Source: Cliona cf. orientalis (lineage: Eukaryota; Porifera; Demospongiae; Clionaida; Clionaidae). Taken from it: a stretch of 64,000 nucleotides of DNA. A program made the position numbers and the translations under genes. Numbering within the stretch: the first letter of the stretch is position 1; every line of letters begins with the position of its first letter. The stretch covers positions 4,386,225 through 4,450,224 of the forward strand of contig OZ005690.1 of the NCBI GenBank assembly GCA_963930775.1. The letters run 5' to 3'. The notes beneath the pieces are model-generated. The model did no database searches, was not told the DNA's origin, and saw only the letters and a program-made list of their open reading frames with translations. This document shows positions 59,701-64,000 of the stretch, in pieces.

Positions 59701-60240
59701 ATCCTCACACACACAGAAGTCACCAATACCATGTCCACTGTTTACACCACTCTAGATTATAATTATAGACACAAGAACAAAGCTACTGGTCAAGTCTTGT
59801 ACTCCAGAGATGTTGTATGTGGAATTGAGAGCTAAAAAACTATGAAAATTTTACCGAATAATATACATACATGTGCACATGAATTCTCATACTTGCATGT
59901 GCAGAACATGCTTCAACCACATCGCCAGTCAATGAAACTTAGAATTATGATTGTTAACATCAAGACAAAGGTACTGTTCAAGTTTGGAACTTCAGAGATC
60001 ATGTGTGAAGAATTGAGGGCTAAAAAGCTATAAAAATTGTACCGATTACTGTGAATGTACGTATATGTACGTACATAGAAATTTAGAATACACAGACACA
60101 GAAGTCACCAATGCCATGTCTACTGTTTACACCACTCTAGATTATATGAATATAGACACAAAAACAAAGGTACTGGTCTAATTTTGTTACCTAGGAAGTG
60201 TTGGGTGTATAAATGAGACCAAAAAGTTACCATAACAAAG
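56766..60240. repeat. Tandem array, outer portion of right arm of FB-G
   Basis: The inverted approximately 190-bp array resumes after the CACTG element with GAATGCATGCATGTGCTATA and continues to about 60240. A short insertion at about 56925-57310 (ACCGTAGAAACTGGTTGTTA and its complement TAACAACCAGTTTCTACGGT, with GCGCTTAA blocks) is itself a TIR-bounded MITE. Confidence 0.85.
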
Positions 60241-60539
60241 GTGTGTACTAGCTGTACTGGACTGATTTTAAGAAAGGGGATTTAAAACGTACCAAAATAT
60301 GTGTATGTTTAATACAACATAACTTGAAAATATTTAATATTATCATAATAAATGCAAATGAACAAAAAAAATGGATTGAAACAAGATGATTTGTGACAAA
60401 ATTGTCTCACAAACACGAATAATAATAGTTTAATGGCCTTGGTGGTGAGCTGCTGACCACGTGGCTTGTATCTCAAGTATGCAAAGTGGTTATGCTCAAG
60501 TAGTTTGTGGCTTATAAGGTAAGCTATTGTGCCAACATC

Positions 60540-61432
60540 AGTGGCGGCTTAGATCCTAAGCTGTAATTCCTACTCAAAGGATCTGAGCCACTCTCCACTT
60601 ACATGTAGCGCTATTCTGAGCTTAAAATCTAAGCCAGAGCCATCAGCTTAGGATCTAAGCCAACCTCGGCTTAGGATCTAAGCCACCATCAAGCCAGCGC
60701 CATAAATAGGATCTAAGTTACCCTCTGCTTAGGATCTAAGCCAATCATGATTTAATTCTAAGCAGAGGTTGGTTTAGATTCTACGCTGAGGGTGGCTTAG
60801 ATCCTAAGCTGATGGCACTGGCTTAGATTCTAAGCTGAAAATGGCTAAGCGGATTGAGAGTGGCTTAGATCCTAAGCGGAGGGTGGCTTAGATCCTAAGC
60901 TGATGGTACTGGCTTAGATTCTAAGCTAAGCGAAGGTTGGCTTAGATCCTAAGCGGAGGGTGGCTTAGATCCTAAGCTGATGGTACTGGCTTAGATTCTA
61001 AGCTAAGCGGAGGTTGGCTTAGATCCTAAGCTGATGGCACTGGCTTAGATTCTAAGCTGAAAATGGCTAAGCGGAGAGTGGCTTAGATCCTAAGCCAAGT
61101 GTGGCTTAGATCCTAAGCAGAGGTTGGCTTAGATCCTAAGCGGAGGGTGGCTTAGATTCTAAGCTGATGGTACTGGCTTAGATTCTAAGCTAAGCGGAGG
61201 TTGGCTTAGATCCTAAGCTGATGGTACTGGCTTAGATTCTAAGCTAAGCAGAGATTGGCTTAGATCCTAAGCTGATGGTACTGGCTTAGATTCTAAGCTA
61301 AGCGCAGGTTGGCTTAGATCCTAAGCGGAGGGTGGCTTAGATCCTAAGCGGAGCGTGGCTTAGATCCTAAGCTGATGGTACTGGCTTAGATCCTAAGCCG
61401 AGGGTGGCTTAGATCCTAAGCCACCCTCGGTT
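60540..61432. repeat. GCTTAGGATCTAAGC minisatellite, right arm of FB-G
   Basis: Inverted counterpart of 45240-45830, longer (about 0.87 kb), with units such as GGCTTAGATCCTAAGCGGAG and GGTACTGGCTTAGATTCTAA. Confidence 0.95.
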
Positions 61433-63116
61433 CTTTAAAGTTACAGAATCCGGAAAAAAAATATTCCGGATCTTAAATGGATACTGTTCTGTGGGAAAAA
61501 AGGGTCCTGGGTGAAAGTGATCCATAAACCTTGCTTGACACTGTCCTGTTTCTTTGTGGAATTCATTTCGCTCTCCGCAGTGGTCAAGAGCATCGAAGTC
61601 TTTAACTGTCACAGTTTGAGCTTCAGACAGATGAAGATGGATCTTCGTTTCTCCTTTACACCGAAAACACATCAAAAAACTAGAGCTCTGTAGAGCACAT
61701 ACCCCGCGCGCACATTGTGCAATCTATGCCATTGCTTTTGCCAGCCCGGTGTGCATGCATGGCTATTTTGTGAACTTCAGAAAATTAGTTGAAGTGCTGC
61801 AGCTACCAGAGGTCCCAGTGACAAAAAGCACTCTTTCTGCACCAGATCTAGACTACTAGGAGATATGAACTAATACTTTCAATATTTGTTTTTGTGATAG
61901 TATAGCCATGGCATAGGGCTGCAGATTTCAGCTCCCTCAGCGGATGCGGATGGACTATAGATTTTACGAGCATTATTAATTTCGACGATCTTTACCAGTA
62001 ATATTCTTGGCTATTTTAGTAATAGTTGTGCGCATGAGCAGAAAATACAATGGGCATGCATTATGCATTGACGAGGCACTGTCGATAGGCGTGGCTACGT
62101 TAGCCAACAAAAAGGCACTATTTGTGTCGCCCGTGGACCGTATCCATCGATTTGACGCACACCGAAGCTAGTTTTTCGCCGAATTCCGGATTGATTCGTT
62201 GTGCTTACGAGTCGCTTAGATGCCTATATCTCGAGATATGGCGATTTTTGTGCTCACGACGACAACAACGACACAACCGATTACTTTACCCCTTGCGCAT
62301 GCGCGCGGGGTAATAACCAGGGAGCTAGGGCTTTCAAGCTCATCGTAAACAAGATAGCTACACCTGATAGATTAGAACCAGGCAACGCTGTGGGTTAGAT
62401 TTATTCTCATAGCATGCAACACTCTTGGACTTTAGCTGAAGTATATCGTCCAGCTGATCATGATGATATCGTCTACCTGACACTCCTAAAGAGGTCTAAA
62501 GGTGATACGTGGTACTCAAAGGTGCCAATAGGACACAATATGCTGTCCAAAATGGTCTCTCATCTATGCAGTGATGCAGGGATCTTGGGATTCAAGACCA
62601 ACCATTCTCTTCGAGTGACCTCTGCAACTCGTCTCTTCCACAGTGGAGCTGATAAACAGCTAATAATGTCTCATACAAGACATAGAAGTGTAGATGGTGT
62701 TCGCACCTACAAGCGGGAGAGTCAAGAACAGAAAAGGTCACTATCTAACGTACTGAATGCTGCGTCAAATGGACAGCCTACGAAGAAGCCCAAACTTGAT
62801 CTGATAGACACAGAAAAGAGGGGACATGCAGTCGATCAACCACTTCAACACTCAACATGCATGCAAGTACACACACTGCTACTGCCACTGCAGTCAGCTT
62901 CAACTTTACAGGCTGCTCTTCCATCACTATCAACTATGTAAATTAAGGAATGACTTAATTATTATCATTCAAGTACTTTCCTTACTCAGATACTGTACAG
63001 GTCTTTGGATCAGTACTTGTTTGCTTTATTCAGTTATTGTAGTATCACATAATATGATACCCTATTGTTCATGTGTCATGCAGATTCCTGAGCATTAATT
63101 TTCATTGTGCTGCTTG

Positions 63117-63574
63117 GTAGGGGTAGGTAAATTATGCTGGCATAATTTTGAGCATAATAGGTGTCACTGTGTGTAAGCATTTGAGAATTATGCTAGCATT
63201 TTAGGCATCAACTGGCATACTTTTGAGAATTTTAGGGCACACAATTGCAAGGACCTGTTAATTAACTGCATGACCTTTGTCACAACATCTGGACTACTTA
63301 TTATGGACTCGTAAGGGTTGATCAATCAGCTGGTACCAACTTTCGAATCCGAACACATGTAAAATTGAAATGGCTGCACTCTGTGATAGTGTAATTGAGT
63401 CTCATCTTTGTTTTACATCGGTTTTTGTTAACATTATTGTCGGTTCAACTTGAGCATAATGGGCAATGTATTGGGAATTATAGGTGCACTTCTGGAGCAT
63501 TATTAGGTATTTTTTGAGCATTTGAGAATAGCATTATGGACCAAAAAATTAGCATAATTTATGTATACCCCTAC
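63117..63574. mobile_element. MITE-like element with GTAGGGGTA ends
   Basis: GTAGGGGTAGGTAAATTATG at the left is matched by CATAATTTATGTATACCCCTAC at the right with a small indel. GAGCATAAT and TTATGCTAGCATT motifs recur inside. TGCT-like flanks suggest a target duplication, but imperfectly. Confidence 0.6.
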
Positions 63575-63911
63575 TGCTGGGTATGTACATGTAAATAGCC
63601 TCAGAGGTGGGTGTATAAATATGGTAGGTGTATAAATTAATATTTATACACCTACAAGAAATTTATATACCTACAAGAAGGGTATAATTACTATGTGGTT
63701 TATACACTTCCAATAGAGTGATCTGATTGGTCAGAATGTAACGGCCATGGTACAAGACTTTAATATTAATGTTCTGTGTTGTTCTAGCTGGCTATTATTA
63801 TTATAGTATATCGATAATGACCATCAGTTCTAGCTGATCTGTCATAGCGCTATTTCGATAGTATCAATAATAGCTATTATAGCATATTCACAATAATTAT
63901 CGAACATTTCC

Positions 63912-64000
63912 TGCCACTTGAAATCCCGAAATCTTAGTTGAAATCTCGAAATCTTCACTGAAATCCCGAAATCTTAGTTGAAATTCCGAAATCTTCGATG
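63912..64000. repeat. TGAAATCCCGAAATCTTAG minisatellite, cut by window end
   Basis: Four or more units of TTGAAATC(C/T)CGAAATCTT. Related to the array at 44525-44648 and in the same orientation. Confidence 0.8.

Larger units (their letters stand above)
45206..61472. mobile_element. Giant foldback element FB-G (16.3 kb)
   Basis: The outermost 32 bases are a perfect inverted repeat (left 45206-45237 begins GATCCGGAATATTTTTTTTC; right 61441-61472 is its exact complement). Inward, the arms stay inverted copies of each other: GAACCGAGGGTGGCTTAGGA; minisatellite of GCTTAGGATCTAAGCC units; GCTCATCACCAAG/CTTGGTGGTGAGC blocks near 45940 and 60440; AACTTGAAAA and TTAAAATCC blocks near 46060-46130 and 60260-60340; then the approximately 190-bp arrays. 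After removing the CACTG element at 52736-56765 plus one TGT, the arms measure about 5.64 kb and 5.75 kb around a spacer of about 0.84 kb. Arm copies differ by substitutions and unit number, so this is not an assembly mirror. No transposase frame is visible. It sits inside the Crypton relic; no clear target duplication is seen. Confidence 0.85.
44870..62941 (+). pseudogene. Crypton-type tyrosine recombinase relic, split by a 16-kb insertion
   Basis: Three collinear parts on the plus strand. Part A (44925-45205): NHWLSRFVLEARKSSG, a frame change near 44980, then TLYNICAGLFNLRYIREPRP, INIFKDSNYANFQRTLDGEM, the N-terminal DNA-binding part of Crypton/DUF3504 proteins. Part B (61477-61686): VLWEKRVLGESDP, a stop, LLDTVLFLCGIHFALRSGQE with the first catalytic-type arginine, another stop, then LLYTENTSKN. 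Part C (62414-62941): DTWYSKVPIGHNMLSKMVS, then the catalytic block NHSLRVTSATRLFHSGADKQ, RHRSVDGVRTYKR (H-x-x-R, H and the tyrosine) and a KKPKLD nuclear signal. Between A and B lies the giant foldback element. The stops and frame change show the recombinase is dead. A domesticated ZMYM/QRICH-type gene of the same origin is a less likely alternative. Confidence 0.8.

Noticed and set aside
46343-60033. Many 60-170 aa frames in the 190-bp arrays
   Set aside because: Each follows the repeat period, ends in every unit and occurs on both strands; none is conserved as protein.
45240-61432. CRISPR array
   Set aside because: Regularly spaced repeats are present, but the spacers are repeated too, units are palindromic minisatellites, there are no cas genes, and the DNA is eukaryotic.
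45206-61472. Palindrome as an assembly artefact
   Set aside because: The arms differ by substitutions, unit numbers and a one-sided CACTG insertion, which a mirrored misassembly would not show. Long reads would settle it.
1-64000. tRNA or rRNA genes
   Set aside because: I looked for cloverleaf A/B-box patterns and rRNA-like conserved stretches by eye and saw none I could support; a covariance-model scan would be decisive.

Overview
This is eukaryotic nuclear DNA, AT-rich, with GT-AG introns, microsatellites and many small dispersed repeats. The gene families fit a marine demosponge: a kelch-kinase fusion, a Notch-ligand-N-terminus (MNNL)-like receptor, a GGAIY-repeat multi-membrane protein, a TRAF-type RING protein and a P2X channel. 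The phylum is inferred from gene content, and no species is claimed.

Layout. 0-12 kb: a broken BEN-domain gene, a decayed Tc1/mariner transposase, a LINE 3' end, a frameshifted gene of unknown family, and two copies of a gene with a C-terminal PD-(D/E)xK nuclease domain. One copy is complete in three exons (9455-11189); the other lacks its last exon (3460-4439). 12-23 kb: MITEs, candidate exons, and on the minus strand an MNNL/EGF receptor whose tail is encoded by three related small exons (15173-19301). A foldback element lies at 21244-22311. 23-32 kb: a kelch/coiled-coil/kinase gene (23473-28462) with a second foldback element in intron 2, a membrane-anchored RING/TRAF-finger gene on the minus strand (28766-29584), and P2X C-terminal exons. 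32.8-36.7 kb: a GGAIY receptor with one frameshift and one in-frame TGA. 37-43 kb: a 13-exon minus-strand gene joining a ParB-like domain to a methyltransferase-like C-terminus, phase-consistent throughout except for a one-base homopolymer frameshift.

44.8-63 kb is a nest of mobile DNA. A Crypton-type tyrosine recombinase relic is split at 45.2 kb and resumes at 61.48 kb. Between its halves lies a 16,267-bp inverted-repeat element (45206-61472) with perfect 32-bp termini and arms built of short palindromic minisatellites and an approximately 190-bp tandem array. Its right arm holds a 4,030-bp CACTG-ended element (52736-56765) with a 3-bp TGT target duplication; a sister array unit supplies the empty site. 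That element holds another foldback element (54637-56340) with a 7-8 bp target duplication, which itself holds hairpin repeats. Subtracting the CACTG insertion leaves arms of about 5.6 and 5.75 kb around a spacer of about 0.84 kb.

Four foldback elements in this window share one plan: inverted termini plus minisatellite arms of an unrelated unit. This is the most unusual feature here. Exon models were made by eye from open frame, splice consensus and phase agreement; family names rest on motif recognition, not on a database search.
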